Source of the DNA: an uncultured Photobacterium sp.
GTDB taxonomy: Bacteria; Pseudomonadota; Gammaproteobacteria; Enterobacterales; Vibrionaceae
Direction of reading: 5' to 3'
Assembly (NCBI RefSeq): GCF_947039875.1
Contig: NZ_CAMRAN010000021.1
Coordinates: 1-64,000 of the forward strand
Length of the DNA: 64,000 nucleotides
This document shows positions 45,701 through 55,194 of this stretch, one piece after another. The position numbers and the translations under genes are program-made. Every line of letters begins with the position of its first letter. Within the stretch, counting starts at the first letter, position 1. The notes beneath the pieces were generated by a model, which saw nothing but the letters and a program-made list of their open reading frames with translations, ran no database searches and had not been told where the DNA came from.

Positions 45701-46651
45701 ATGAACAACAAAATAAAAAAAGCAGTCATCCCTGTAGCTGGCCTTGGCACACGCATGTTACCTGCAACCAAAGCTATTCCTAAAGAAATGCTGCCAATCG
45801 TTGATAAACCGCTGATTCAATATATCGTTAATGAGTGTGTGAATGCGGGTATTAAAGAAATTGTTTTGGTGACTCACTCATCGAAAAACGCGATTGAAAA
45901 TCACTTTGATACTTCTTTTGAATTAGAAGCGACTTTAGAAGCGCGTGTTAAGCGTCAGTTGCTTGATGAAGTGAAAGCGATTTGTCCGAAAGACGTAACG
46001 ATTATGCATGTGCGTCAAGGGCAAGCAAAAGGCTTAGGTCATGCGGTATTGTGTGCTAAACCACTGATTGGTGATCAGCCGTTTGTGGTGGTGTTGCCGG
46101 ATGTGATTTTAGATGAATACACCGCCGATCAAAAAACAGAAAACCTAGCGGCGATGATTGCACACTTTGAGCAAACAGGGGCTAGCCAAATCATGGTTGA
46201 GCCTGTGCCAATGAGTGATGTGTCTAAGTACGGCGTGGTTGACTGTAACGGTGTTGATCTTCAAGCGGGTGACTCTTGCCCTATGACGCGTATGGTTGAA
46301 AAGCCTGCGGTTGAGGATGCACCGTCTAACCTTGCTGTTGTGGGTCGTTATGTTTTATCTCACAATATTTGGGATAAGCTTGCGATGACACCACCAGGGG
46401 CAGGAGATGAGATCCAACTGACTGATGCTATTGATATGCTGATGAAAGATGAAGTCGTTGAAGCTTTCCATATGACAGGCCGTTCGCATGATTGTGGTGA
46501 TAAGCTCGGTTATGCCAAAGCCTTTGTTGAATACGCTATGCGCGATAAAGTATTAGGTGAAGCGTTTAGTGCCTATATTCAATCGTTAAATGAAGTATCG
46601 TTTACTGAGTCTCTTGATTTAACACCGCTAAAATCAACGATGAAAATTTGA
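45701..46651 (+). CDS. galU: UTP-glucose-1-phosphate uridylyltransferase
   Basis: 316 residues. Starts with [20 protein letters not shown] and [18 protein letters not shown], then [16 protein letters not shown] and [11 protein letters not shown], all GalU motifs. It makes UDP-glucose, the substrate of Ugd upstream. Last gene of the cluster 2 direction; a strong terminator follows at 46671. Confidence 0.97.
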   Translation: MNNKIKKAVIPVAGLGTRMLPATKAIPKEMLPIVDKPLIQYIVNECVNAGIKEIVLVTHSSKNAIENHFDTSFELEATLEARVKRQLLDEVKAICPKDVTIMHVRQGQAKGLGHAVLCAKPLIGDQPFVVVLPDVILDEYTADQKTENLAAMIAHFEQTGASQIMVEPVPMSDVSKYGVVDCNGVDLQAGDSCPMTRMVEKPAVEDAPSNLAVVGRYVLSHNIWDKLAMTPPGAGDEIQLTDAIDMLMKDEVVEAFHMTGRSHDCGDKLGYAKAFVEYAMRDKVLGEAFSAYIQSLNEVSFTESLDLTPLKSTMKI

Positions 46652-46670
46652 TTTTGATTATTGTTAATTA

Positions 46671-46705
46671 AACGCCCGTATTGGTTCGCTAATATGGGCG
46701 TTTTT
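46671..46705 (+). terminator. Rho-independent terminator after galU
   Basis: AACGCCCGTATT/AATATGGGCGTT with an 8-base loop and T5; ends the capsule locus. Confidence 0.93.
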
Positions 46706-46767
46706 GTATGTGGTGATCACCAAGACGTTATCGCGTTTAAGTTGAGTCTCATCTGAATGGATACGTA

Positions 46768-47433
46768 TTATTTTGAGGGGGATAAAAGCTTGGCTGCTTT
46801 TATCGTTTTCCTTGCTATCTGCTCTCGCTCTTTAACCCACGCCAAAATCCCTTGCACATGATAATCAATAATTTTTTGTCGACCTGTTGGTGACATTAAA
46901 ATCAAACAACATTCGAGTTCATTATCCATAAAGAAATTCTCAGTTAATACTGCTGCCATACGTGTTTTTCTGAGCATATAAAAGCCGCGCTCTTTATCAC
47001 TGTCGCCATCGCTATAATCACTTCGAAGGGGTTTATTGGGAAACGCTTGCGTAAAAGCGTGGGCGATATGATCGGCAACCATGTCGCTGCTGGTTTGGCC
47101 GCGACTGGTATAAATTTCAAATCCTTTACCACCGCCAGCATTGGCATGGACCGAGATTAATAAGCATTGATGATTCGAGTATTGGGTTGCTAGATGGTTA
47201 GCACGATTAACGCGGATGCGAAGGCTGATATCTTCCAGCTCTGGCACAATAATTGTATTTTTAATGCCGTGTGAGGTTAGGGCTTGGCTTATTCCTTGGG
47301 TGATCGCGCGATTAAATTCCCCTTCAAATAATTGTTTACCATTAGCCCATAATGGTGAGCGTTTACCTGCGGTTTGGTAAACGCCATCGATAATGCCGCC
47401 ATGACCGGGATCTAATAATATAAAGGGTTTCAT
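46768..47433 (-). CDS. N-acetylmuramoyl-L-alanine amidase (Amidase_3), no signal peptide
   Basis: 221 residues. Zinc amidase motifs are all present: LLDPGHGG (first His), the Glu-containing LFEGEFNRAI, ISVHANAGGG (second His) and VLTENFFMDN with the catalytic Glu. It would cut the bond between muramic acid and the stem peptide. Unlike AmiA-C it has no signal peptide and no AMIN domain, so delivery to the cell wall must be by lysis or a secretion system, or its role is cytosolic. It overlaps the hydrolase gene upstream by four bases and is not preceded by other phage genes. The pair is divergent from the MBL gene. Confidence 0.88.
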   Translation of the reverse strand: MKPFILLDPGHGGIIDGVYQTAGKRSPLWANGKQLFEGEFNRAITQGISQALTSHGIKNTIIVPELEDISLRIRVNRANHLATQYSNHQCLLISVHANAGGGKGFEIYTSRGQTSSDMVADHIAHAFTQAFPNKPLRSDYSDGDSDKERGFYMLRKTRMAAVLTENFFMDNELECCLILMSPTGRQKIIDYHVQGILAWVKEREQIARKTIKAAKLLSPSK

Positions 47434-48308
47434 AATGTCACCTTTGGAATGCCATATTTTGCGATAACATCACTCCATAAATAGCCATATGATTTGTGTG
47501 AATTTCCTGGATAGTGATTGGTGATGAAATAATCTTGAGGTTTGATGTGATGACGATTAGCAAGGTAGTCATCACTTAAATCATGATCGATACATACGAT
47601 GTCGGTTTTATCACTGACATTGATCCATTGCTCGGTGACACAATCTGGAGTAGCTAATTTTTTGACACTGGGTTGTTGGGTTATTTTAGGTAAAAAGCCT
47701 TTAACACTGGTAAGTCCAAGAGGCGAGCCAAAGGTAAACCATGTGCTAATTTGTGGTGGAGTAGTTTGACGACTCAGTTGATGCAGTACGTTATAAGCGA
47801 TCACTGTGCCCATTGAGTGGCTGAGTAAAATAATCGGTCGGTGTTGATATTGCTTCAGTAGGTTTATTAATGGTTGCTCGACAGCTTGTTGATAGCTTTT
47901 ATCATGGAAATAATGATGAATATCAGGCAGCAGTGATTTTAAAAAAGGTTTTGAAATAAAAGAAAAAATACTGAATTTATCTTCAATCCATTCTGCAGTT
48001 TTAGTTGCCCAATGTGAGGTGTTAGTGGTCGTTAATCGCAGCTGATTATTATGATTACTATCAGGTGTTAGTAATGGTTTTATGGTGTAAATCTGCGTAA
48101 TCGCGGTGGTAGTGGCTGCTGATAATACTAACGGTTGTTGGTAAAAGTGATCAGCATAATAGGCCATTTTAAAATCAATTTGAGGGTGTAATTGGGATTG
48201 ATTATAGCGTTGTAAACCGTGTTTAAGTGCTTGTTGCCAATGTGCACTTAACGTTGTGGTGGGAAGTTTATTTCCTCGGCCATGAATAGCAATAATGATC
48301 GGATACAT
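47430..48308 (-). CDS. Alpha/beta hydrolase, lipase-like, no signal peptide
   Basis: 292 residues. The oxyanion-side motif IIIAIHGRGNKL, the nucleophile Ser165 in LLSHSMGTVIAYNVL, a likely Asp in DIVCIDHDL and a likely His near the end (GNSHKSYGYL) suggest a complete catalytic triad. No signal peptide or membrane helix is evident. The substrate is unknown; lipase, esterase and polymer depolymerase are all possible. The gene overlaps the amidase gene by ATGA, so the two are translated together. GC-skewed codon use differs little from core genes. Confidence 0.78.
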   Translation of the reverse strand: MYPIIIAIHGRGNKLPTTTLSAHWQQALKHGLQRYNQSQLHPQIDFKMAYYADHFYQQPLVLSAATTTAITQIYTIKPLLTPDSNHNNQLRLTTTNTSHWATKTAEWIEDKFSIFSFISKPFLKSLLPDIHHYFHDKSYQQAVEQPLINLLKQYQHRPIILLSHSMGTVIAYNVLHQLSRQTTPPQISTWFTFGSPLGLTSVKGFLPKITQQPSVKKLATPDCVTEQWINVSDKTDIVCIDHDLSDDYLANRHHIKPQDYFITNHYPGNSHKSYGYLWSDVIAKYGIPKVTL

Positions 48309-48539
48309 AATGGGAAAGCTCTCTCAAGTTGTTATCTGAGAGCTATTACATTCAATATGTGTGTTATTGTATATCTAAATGCGCTTTTTTGTGAGCCATT
48401 AAAGACTCCTTGATGTTTGTTACATTACATTAACATTGTAATCGCGAATGCTTCCTAGTTCTATCTGTTAACATTTTTAACAATATTAATGTGCAGGCAC
48501 TATAGGTTTCTTATTTAATATAAACAGGAGAAGATAGCA
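48309..48539. other. Divergent promoter region, hydrolase/amidase pair and MBL gene
   Basis: 231 bases. A TTACA/TGTAA inverted repeat with a 7-base spacer lies near 48424-48440. An AGGAG ribosome binding site at 48526 precedes the MBL gene. No other signal was recognised. Confidence 0.4.
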
Positions 48540-49913
48540 GTGAATATTGTTCATCATGGTGCGAAAACGGGAGTAACGGGATCATGTCATGAGCTTATTA
48601 TGGGGGATAATAGTTTATTAATTGATTGTGGTTTATTCCAAGGTAAAGAAGCCCGTGATACGTTAGATATTGAATTTGATATTAATAATATTGCTGCATT
48701 ACTCTTAACTCATAGCCATATTGATCACATTGGACGTTTGCCGTGGTTACTTGCCGCGGGTTTTTCTGGGCCTATTTATGCAACCGAGGCAACAGCAGCG
48801 TTAGTCCCCTTAATGCTAGAAGATGGACTTAAAATTCAGTTAGGGCTCAATAAAAAGCAATGTGAAAAAGCATTGGCATTAATACACCAGCGTATTCGTC
48901 CGGTACCTTATGATTGCTGGGCACAAATTGTATTATCGACTGGTGAGTTAGTTAAGATTCGTTTTCGTCCTGCCGGGCATATTTTAGGTTCTGCCTATAT
49001 TGAGATTAAATTACCGACTAATGAAATAGTGGTTTTTAGTGGCGATCTTGGACCTAAAAATACCCCATTATTAACTGATCCTATTGCACCGACAGCTGCA
49101 CATACTTTAGTTATCGAAAGTACTTATGGTGATAAACCTCACCACCAACTTGAGCATCGTCAACAGGTATTAAAACAGATCATTGAGCGTTCATTGCAAG
49201 ATGGTGGCGCAATTATTATTCCTGCTTTTAGTGTTGGTCGTACTCAAGAATTATTGTTTGATCTCGAAAATATTATTGCAGAAGTGGATGTTGATCCTAA
49301 TGAAGATCAAACCATTAAACGGGTTTGGCAAAGTTTACCGATAATATTAGATTCACCATTGGCACAAAAGGTAACAGAACAATATCGTCATTTTCATGAG
49401 TTATGGGCCAAAGAAGCCAAGCAACGACGTTATATGGGGCGACATCCATTAGCATTTGAACAATGTATTACCATTGATAACCATGCAGACCATATTGAAT
49501 TGGTTAATCGTCTTCAACATTCAGGTGAGCCTGCGATCATTGTTGCCGCCAGCGGTATGTGCTCTGGTGGGCGAGTTGTAAACTATTTAAAAGCCTTATT
49601 AGCAGATAAACGTACTGATGTGATTTTTGCCGGTTATCAAGCGCAAGGTACGACTGGACGGGCATTAGTCGATGGCGAAAAAGTCATTAAAATTGACGAT
49701 AAGGTGATTGATGTAGCTGCGCAGATCCATCAATTGTCAGGCTATTCTGCCCATGCTGCACAAGAGGATCTCGTCAGTTTTGTAGCTGATATCGAGCAAG
49801 GGCCACAAGTGATTAAAGTCGTGCATGGCGATCTTGAAGCACAAACGGCATTAGCGACTGAATTGCGAAGGGTTAAGCCTGAGGCTGAAATTATCGTAGC
49901 TGCAAGTGAGTAA
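48540..49913 (+). CDS. MBL-fold beta-CASP RNA-processing nuclease (Rjg-like)
   Basis: 457 residues. Metallo-beta-lactamase motifs: LTHSHIDHIGRLP (zinc site), GHILGSAYIE, FSGDLG. The beta-CASP insert has ESTYGDKPH, GAIIIPAFSVGRTQELLFDL and the RNA-specificity end GYSAHAAQEDL and VVHGDLEAQ. This family includes RNA 3'-end processing nucleases. In Vibrio cholerae and V. parahaemolyticus a protein of this type (rjg, right junction gene) marks the right edge of the O-antigen/capsule locus; here it also lies just outside the capsule genes. Start GTG with a strong AGGAG ribosome binding site. Confidence 0.87.
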   Translation: MNIVHHGAKTGVTGSCHELIMGDNSLLIDCGLFQGKEARDTLDIEFDINNIAALLLTHSHIDHIGRLPWLLAAGFSGPIYATEATAALVPLMLEDGLKIQLGLNKKQCEKALALIHQRIRPVPYDCWAQIVLSTGELVKIRFRPAGHILGSAYIEIKLPTNEIVVFSGDLGPKNTPLLTDPIAPTAAHTLVIESTYGDKPHHQLEHRQQVLKQIIERSLQDGGAIIIPAFSVGRTQELLFDLENIIAEVDVDPNEDQTIKRVWQSLPIILDSPLAQKVTEQYRHFHELWAKEAKQRRYMGRHPLAFEQCITIDNHADHIELVNRLQHSGEPAIIVAASGMCSGGRVVNYLKALLADKRTDVIFAGYQAQGTTGRALVDGEKVIKIDDKVIDVAAQIHQLSGYSAHAAQEDLVSFVADIEQGPQVIKVVHGDLEAQTALATELRRVKPEAEIIVAASE

Positions 49914-50139
49914 GAGATAGGAAGGGCAGGAACGAGGTTTTTAGGGACGAGGAAAAGCAGGGATGAGGTTGCGAGTTTCGAGATAAAAGCGAGTGAAGTG
50001 GTCAGGTATGCCTTAGTAACTCGCCACTCGCCATCTTTAACTTTGCTCCTCCTCGTCTCTGCCTTTGAGTAGCGAGTTGCATCAACTGTAGCAACTTGCT
50101 ACAGTTAGTGTTAAGAATTTATTTAATAGGAATAGAACA
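49914..50139. other. Intergenic region with short repeat in both orientations
   Basis: 226 bases. A G-rich copy (49920-49985, with GACGAGGAAAAGCAGGGATG) and its C-rich partner (50030-50063, with CTTTGCTCCTCCTCGTCTCT) form a long imperfect inverted repeat. The palindromic operator at 50084 lies to the right. No gene was found. Confidence 0.65.
50084..50106. promoter_or_regulatory. Perfect 23-bp palindrome upstream of toxin-antitoxin genes
   Basis: AACTGTAGCAA-C-TTGCTACAGTT, with fully complementary 11-base arms around one central base, 33 bases before the antitoxin start. It is the expected position of an autoregulatory operator bound by the antitoxin or its complex with the toxin. Confidence 0.7.
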
Positions 50140-50361
50140 ATGGCGACAGCAAGCGTTCGAATTGACCAAGCGCTTTTTGATAAAGCAACAATCATCGCAA
50201 AAGCACTTAATCGTACAGCGCCTAAGCAAATTGAGCATTGGGCAAAAATTGGTGAAATGATGGAAGATAATCCAGACTTACCGTACGAGTTTGTAAAGCA
50301 AGCTATTATTGCAAAAGCAGAAAAAGAAGCAGGTAAATTAGAGAGTTATAGTTTTGATTAA
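50140..50361 (+). CDS. ParD-like type II antitoxin
   Basis: 73 residues. The start MATASVRIDQALFDKATIIA forms a ribbon-helix-helix-like N-terminus, and RTAPKQIEHWAKIGEMMEDNPDLPYEFVKQ is typical of the ParD-like antitoxin family. It should bind and neutralise the toxin encoded next and repress its own promoter. It has an AGGA-type ribosome binding site and overlaps the toxin start by eight bases, so translation is coupled. It is preceded by a perfect palindrome. Confidence 0.88.
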   Translation: MATASVRIDQALFDKATIIAKALNRTAPKQIEHWAKIGEMMEDNPDLPYEFVKQAIIAKAEKEAGKLESYSFD

Positions 50362-50644
50362 CATTACTCAAATTCTTCAAACTCCCACATTTAAAAAAGC
50401 GGTAAAGAAACTACATAAAAATCAAAAAACGGATCTTGATAATGCTATTCGTCAGCTTTTGACAGATCCTTACCTCGGAGAACAGAAAAAAGGTGATCTG
50501 TCATTTCTACGTGTTTACAAGTTTAAAATGGTAAAACAATTGACATTACTTGGATATAGCTATGAGGATGGGACGGTTACTTTAGAACTAATAGCGTTAG
50601 GATCTCATGAAAACTTTTATCGTGATGTGAAGGTAATCTATTAA
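50354..50644 (+). CDS. RelE/ParE-superfamily type II toxin
   Basis: 96 residues. TPTFKKAVKKLHKNQKTDLD at the start, PYLGEQKKGDLSFLRVYKFK in the middle, and a beta-rich end (QLTLLGYSYEDGTVTLELIALGSHENFY) match RelE/ParE-type toxins, which either cut mRNA at the ribosome or inhibit gyrase. Which target applies cannot be told. It overlaps the antitoxin by eight bases. The gene ends 166 bases before the convergent mnmC. Confidence 0.87.
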   Translation: MINITQILQTPTFKKAVKKLHKNQKTDLDNAIRQLLTDPYLGEQKKGDLSFLRVYKFKMVKQLTLLGYSYEDGTVTLELIALGSHENFYRDVKVIY

Positions 50645-50809
50645 GTTGTAATTCTGATGGTGGATAATAGACTGAGTGGATACCAAATCTACCCTATAAG
50701 TCTTTGTATTGAGATAACGAGTCTCGGTACTAAATCTATCGACACTCGCTATCTTTAATTTTGCTCTTCCTCTCCCTCTCCCCTAAAAATCTCGTCCCTC
50801 GAAACCTTA

Positions 50810-52951
50810 TTACTTCACCTCTTTCCCACGGACTAATTTTCGGACCCACATGCGTCCAGGGTGGAGCGCATCTAGCACTGTGTGTGGTAATGGTAGTGGA
50901 TCGCCACAAATTTGTGACGCTAATAATTCACCTAGTAAAGGTGCTGAACTTAACCCGCGTGAGCCTAGTCCAACAATGGCAAATAGGTTTTTGTAGACGG
51001 GGACATTTTGTGCGTACAGCTGATTATCTTTTAGATCTTGATATTGCTTAATCAAATCATCATAGCGACACACATTGCCAACAAACGGTAAATGATCGCG
51101 ACTGGCACAACGGACACCAATGCGTGCGCGTGAGGGTTGATCAAATGCGTCAACATCAATCTCACTCGCCCATGAGGCTGTTGCGGGAACACTGTCTAAT
51201 AAACGCTGTTTGTTTTGTTGTTGGTCTACTTCATTGTAATCAAGATCGCAATTACGACGAGCATAACTGGCGCCAATACAATGACTGTCTGAATGGGTGT
51301 TAGCTGGGGTTAAGTAGCCGTCATAACACAATACTGTTTCAAGTTTGGCTAATTGAGTATTCGTTGGTACATGGCTAACTTGGCCGCGTACTGATGAGGT
51401 TGGAATCGGCGCTGTTTGTGGATATTGATTAAAGCGATGACCATTAGCCACAACAACGGTGGTGTGATTAACCGTTGTACCATTAGCTAATGTTAGCTGC
51501 CATTGGTGGTGACTATTCTCGGTTTCAATTTGCTCAAGTGTCGTAATATCACTATTAAGGTGTAATGTCAGTTTACCCGTTTTAACGGCAGATTCTATTA
51601 ATGCTTGGGTTAATTGTTGTGGGCATAACCAGCCACCGAGCGGATAATTAACACTGCGACAATCAGTTTCAACACCTGTGATTGCAAGGGTTTGCTCAAC
51701 AGTCAAACTTTGCACTAATGATGATGGAAAGCCCCCCGCTAACATACAATCTAATTTTTGGGTCTGACGACCAAGTTTTTTATCATTAGTCGTGATTGCG
51801 TGTTGTTTTTCTGTTTCAGTGAGATTTTTACCGTTCTCATCCCATGCTAATTGGGTGACGCCACACCAATCATGATCAAATTGGCAGTATTGAGCCGCTT
51901 GTTCAACAAATTGACGCGCATAAATAAAGCCTGGCGCAAAAAAACGAGAGAGGGCGTCATGTTTACCATTAAGAAGCGGATATACTGCGCCTTGACGATT
52001 GCCTGATGCGCCTTGGGCTAATTCGCTATCAGCACAATATAAGCTGACCGTTTGGCCACGACGAATTAATGCAATAGCGGTTGTTGCTGAAGCGACACCC
52101 CCGCCAATAATGGCAATATCGCTTGGCTCTGATTGAGCGGTTTGTTGTGAACTACGTGCAAACCACGGTTTAAAATTCGCTTGCTGGTGGTTTTTAATGA
52201 CGGTACCCACGGTCATATGACGCTTAACCCCAAAACCTTTGGCTTTTTTAATATCAAAGCCTGCATCACTTAAACCTCGACGAACAAAACCTGCGGCTGT
52301 AAATGTGGAAATTGTACATCCAGAGCGTGCCATGTTAGCCATGCCATTAAAGAGGCTTTGACTCCACATTTCAGGGTTTTTCTTTGGCGCAAAACCATCT
52401 AAGAACCAAGCATCAACAATGCCGTCATTGCCGACCCAAACTTGAGGCATACATTCTTTAATATCGCCAAACCATAAATCAAGGGTGATCATACCGTCTT
52501 CAAGCACAATACGGTGACAATCAGCAACGGCAGGTGGATAATGTTGATCAAGCTTTTGAGTGAACTCGGCTAGTTCAGGCCATACTTGGTGTGCTTTTAG
52601 CAGATCTTGTTTAGTGATAGGAGCTTTTTCAAAGCTAATAAAGTGTAATTCTTTGACGGTCGCGTCTGGGTGTTGCTCACGAAAGGCTTTAAATGTTTGC
52701 CACAGTGCAAAAAAATTAAGTCCAGTACCAAACCCTGTTTCTGCAACCACAAATCGACGTCGATCAAAATCATGCCAGCGCTCAGGTAAGCCATTTTGTT
52801 TGATGAACACATAACGTGTTTCTTCTAGTCCATCGTCATTTGAAAAATAAATATCGTCAAAGTCAGTGGATAATGGGTTACCAACGTCGTTCCAATCAAG
52901 GATGGCATTTTCAATCCGGAGTGTAGACTTTGCTGGAGTAGGACGAGACAA
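50810..52951 (-). CDS. mnmC: Bifunctional tRNA 5-methylaminomethyl-2-thiouridine biosynthesis protein MnmC
   Basis: 713 residues. The N-terminal methyltransferase part (about 1-260) has the SAM motif [14 protein letters not shown] and a [17 protein letters not shown] block. The C-terminal FAD oxidase part (about 275-700) has [20 protein letters not shown] and ends with [19 protein letters not shown]. It removes the carboxymethyl group of cmnm5s2U34 and then methylates it to mnm5s2U34 in tRNA. The start appears to be TTG at 52951, supported by an AAGAGG ribosome binding site and by the lack of a nearer ATG or GTG. Divergent from fabB, as in other gamma-proteobacteria. Confidence 0.95.
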   Translation of the reverse strand: MSRPTPAKSTLRIENAILDWNDVGNPLSTDFDDIYFSNDDGLEETRYVFIKQNGLPERWHDFDRRRFVVAETGFGTGLNFFALWQTFKAFREQHPDATVKELHFISFEKAPITKQDLLKAHQVWPELAEFTQKLDQHYPPAVADCHRIVLEDGMITLDLWFGDIKECMPQVWVGNDGIVDAWFLDGFAPKKNPEMWSQSLFNGMANMARSGCTISTFTAAGFVRRGLSDAGFDIKKAKGFGVKRHMTVGTVIKNHQQANFKPWFARSSQQTAQSEPSDIAIIGGGVASATTAIALIRRGQTVSLYCADSELAQGASGNRQGAVYPLLNGKHDALSRFFAPGFIYARQFVEQAAQYCQFDHDWCGVTQLAWDENGKNLTETEKQHAITTNDKKLGRQTQKLDCMLAGGFPSSLVQSLTVEQTLAITGVETDCRSVNYPLGGWLCPQQLTQALIESAVKTGKLTLHLNSDITTLEQIETENSHHQWQLTLANGTTVNHTTVVVANGHRFNQYPQTAPIPTSSVRGQVSHVPTNTQLAKLETVLCYDGYLTPANTHSDSHCIGASYARRNCDLDYNEVDQQQNKQRLLDSVPATASWASEIDVDAFDQPSRARIGVRCASRDHLPFVGNVCRYDDLIKQYQDLKDNQLYAQNVPVYKNLFAIVGLGSRGLSSAPLLGELLASQICGDPLPLPHTVLDALHPGRMWVRKLVRGKEVK

Positions 52952-53346
52952 AACGAACCTCTTGTTTTAGCTGCTGAGCATTTTGCCACCACTTTATGCA
53001 TGAAAATGCATCAATTAGGGGTTCTAAATGCGATTGAAGGGCAATTTTGACTAGATTGTACCTGAAATACAGGAAAGCTGACCACTTTTCAGGAGCAAAG
53101 CCGTTATAGTTCTCGTACTAAATAATCGTTAACTTTTTTGTTTTTTTTTAAAGAAGAAGATTAAATTAGGCACTATCGGCCCAAACATCTTTAATATCGC
53201 GTGTTTTCGTTCGCCATCGCTAACGAAAGAGGGAATGTGAGCGCAGATTTTAAAGCCGTTTGGGACGTATTCTAGTCATTGAAGTGGAACAATCGTTGTT
53301 TCATTAAGTGAGTAGGTATTTCCATTAATATCAGTAGGAATTCATC
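52952..53346. other. Divergent region mnmC to fabB
   Basis: 395 bases. Features seen: a doubled ATGCAT palindrome with a GAAA spacer (52996-53011), and a CCTGAAA/TTTCAGG inverted repeat (53061-53093) holding a weak FadR-like TGGTC core. The fabB promoter must lie in the right half. No gene was found. Confidence 0.5.
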
Positions 53347-54561
53347 ATGAAACGAGCCGTAATTACAGGCATGGGTATTGTATCTAGTATCGGTAACAAC
53401 GTTGCTGAAGTATTAGAATCCCTAAAAACTGGCAAATCAGGTATTAACTACTCTGAGCAATTCGCTGAAATGAAATTGCGTTCAAATGTTTGGGGTGATC
53501 TAAAAATCACACCGTCTGAGCACATTGATCGTAAAAAAATGCGTTTCATGGGTGATGCGGCTGCGTTTGCTTACCTATCTATGGAACAAGCGGTTGCGGA
53601 TTCTGGTCTAGCGGAAGATCAAGTATCTAACGAGCGTACTGGTTTAGTTGCAGGTTCTGGTGGTGCATCATCATACAACCAATATCATGCAGTCGACACA
53701 CTACGTGAAAAAGGCGTTAAGCGTGTAGGTCCTTACATGGTGCCACGTACTATGTCTTCAACTGTTTCTGCATGTCTAGCAACACCATTTAAAATTCGCG
53801 GTGTTAACTACACCATGAGTTCTGCATGTGCAACATCTGCACACTGTATCGGTCACGCGGTTGAGCTTATTCAACTAGGCAAACAAGATGTTGTTTTTGC
53901 TGGTGGCGGTGAAGAACTTGATTGGTCACTAACCATGATGTTTGATGCAATGGGCGCGTTGTCTACTAAGTACAACGATGATCCATCAAAAGCATCACGT
54001 ACTTACGATGCAGACCGTGACGGTTTTGTTATCTCTGGCGGCGGCGGTATGGTGGTTGTTGAAGAACTTGAGCACGCATTAGCACGTGGCGCAAAAATCT
54101 ACGGTGAGATCGTAGGTTATGGTGCGACATCTGACGGCTACGATATGGTAGCACCATCAGGTGAAGGCGCAGTGCGTTGTATGAAGATGGCAATGAAAGA
54201 CCTTGATGCGCCAGTTGACTACATCAACACTCACGGTACATCAACACCTGTTGGCGATCTAAAAGAGCTTGGTGCTATTCAAGAGCTATTTAACGATCAT
54301 AGCCCTGCTATCTCTGCAACTAAAGCAATGACTGGTCACGCACTAGGTGCGGCTGGTGTTCACGAAGCTATCTACTCAACATTAATGCTTGAGCATGGCT
54401 TTGTTGCGCCAAGTATCAACATTGATAACCTAGACGAAGCAGCTAAAGGCCTTGATATTGTGACTGAGAAGCGTGATGTTGAACTTAAAACTGTAATGTC
54501 TAACAGCTTTGGTTTCGGTGGCACAAACGCAACGCTAGTGATTAAGAAGTACGAAGCGTAA
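53347..54561 (+). CDS. fabB: Beta-ketoacyl-ACP synthase I
   Basis: 404 residues. Thiolase-fold condensing enzyme of fatty acid elongation, needed for unsaturated fatty acids. The catalytic triad is visible: Cys161 in [11 protein letters not shown], His296 in [12 protein letters not shown] and His331 in [12 protein letters not shown], with Lys326. The C-terminal [10 protein letters not shown] loop is present. Codon use is strongly biased, as for highly expressed genes. Monocistronic with the reused terminator at 54631. Confidence 0.98.
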   Translation: MKRAVITGMGIVSSIGNNVAEVLESLKTGKSGINYSEQFAEMKLRSNVWGDLKITPSEHIDRKKMRFMGDAAAFAYLSMEQAVADSGLAEDQVSNERTGLVAGSGGASSYNQYHAVDTLREKGVKRVGPYMVPRTMSSTVSACLATPFKIRGVNYTMSSACATSAHCIGHAVELIQLGKQDVVFAGGGEELDWSLTMMFDAMGALSTKYNDDPSKASRTYDADRDGFVISGGGGMVVVEELEHALARGAKIYGEIVGYGATSDGYDMVAPSGEGAVRCMKMAMKDLDAPVDYINTHGTSTPVGDLKELGAIQELFNDHSPAISATKAMTGHALGAAGVHEAIYSTLMLEHGFVAPSINIDNLDEAAKGLDIVTEKRDVELKTVMSNSFGFGGTNATLVIKKYEA

Positions 54562-54886
54562 GAATTAGTTTTCAAGGGGCGAGGTTTCGATCAGCGAGAT
54601 TTTGTTGTTTGATAATTACAGCGTAAATAAGAAGCGATAGGTGAAAGCCTGTCGCTTTTTTGTATGTGTGAGGTTTGAGGAGCGAGGAAGAGCAGGGACG
54701 AGGTTTCGAGAATAAAACAAAATTTAGGTATAAAGGAGAGTAAAAGAAGGTAATACGGTATATATAATAATGCCTCATTATTATTCATGTATATAAAATG
54801 CGGACAGTTCTACATTTATTTATTGAGATATGATGTATAAATAGAAGATATATACCCTATTAGTATTGTCTATATGGAAATAGATT
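54562..54886. other. Intergenic region downstream of fabB
   Basis: Holds the fabB terminator (54631), a G-rich short repeat copy (54668-54712, with GAGGAAGAGCAGGGACGAGG) and an AT-rich promoter stretch for the zinc-ribbon gene. Open frames on the minus strand over this stretch are not supported. Confidence 0.6.
54631..54661 (+). terminator. Rho-independent terminator after fabB (reused module, copy 3)
   Basis: AAGCGA/TCGCTT stem around TAGGTGAAAGCCTG with a T tract. Confidence 0.9.
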
Positions 54887-55078
54887 GTGGATAGATTAAA
54901 ACCGTGCCGTAAATGTGGGCAATTTTTATTTACAACAGCAACTCGTTGCCCTAGTTGTTATTTATATCAGCCTGTTAGACGAAATATATATCGTAAAATA
55001 TGTTATTCTTTTTTATTACTTGGTGGGATATATGCATTGAGCTATGCCACTTTTCTGCTTTATTTTGATCATATTTAA
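54887..55078 (+). CDS. Small zinc-ribbon membrane protein
   Basis: 63 residues from a GTG with GGAAA about nine bases upstream. The N-terminal half has two CxxC pairs (CRKCGQFLFTTATRCPSC) typical of a zinc ribbon; the C-terminal half is one hydrophobic helix (about 40-58, SFLLLGGIYALSYATFLLYF). This is the layout of small membrane-anchored zinc-ribbon proteins, whose role is unknown. It stands alone between fabB and the second ugd, and the short length keeps confidence moderate. Confidence 0.65.
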   Translation: MDRLKPCRKCGQFLFTTATRCPSCYLYQPVRRNIYRKICYSFLLLGGIYALSYATFLLYFDHI

Positions 55079-55194
55079 TGCTTATTTTATTATGTGTTGT
55101 TTTATCGTGATTATTTTGAATATTCGCAATATGAGGATGGCATGTAAAAGATAGATTGGGAATAAACGTTAGACTTGTTCTTTTATTTCTGTAA

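Noticed and set aside
53061..53093. FadR operator upstream of fabB
   Set aside because: Only a TGGTC half-core is present and the other half is poor; the stronger feature is a CCTGAAA/TTTCAGG hairpin, so I do not call a FadR site.
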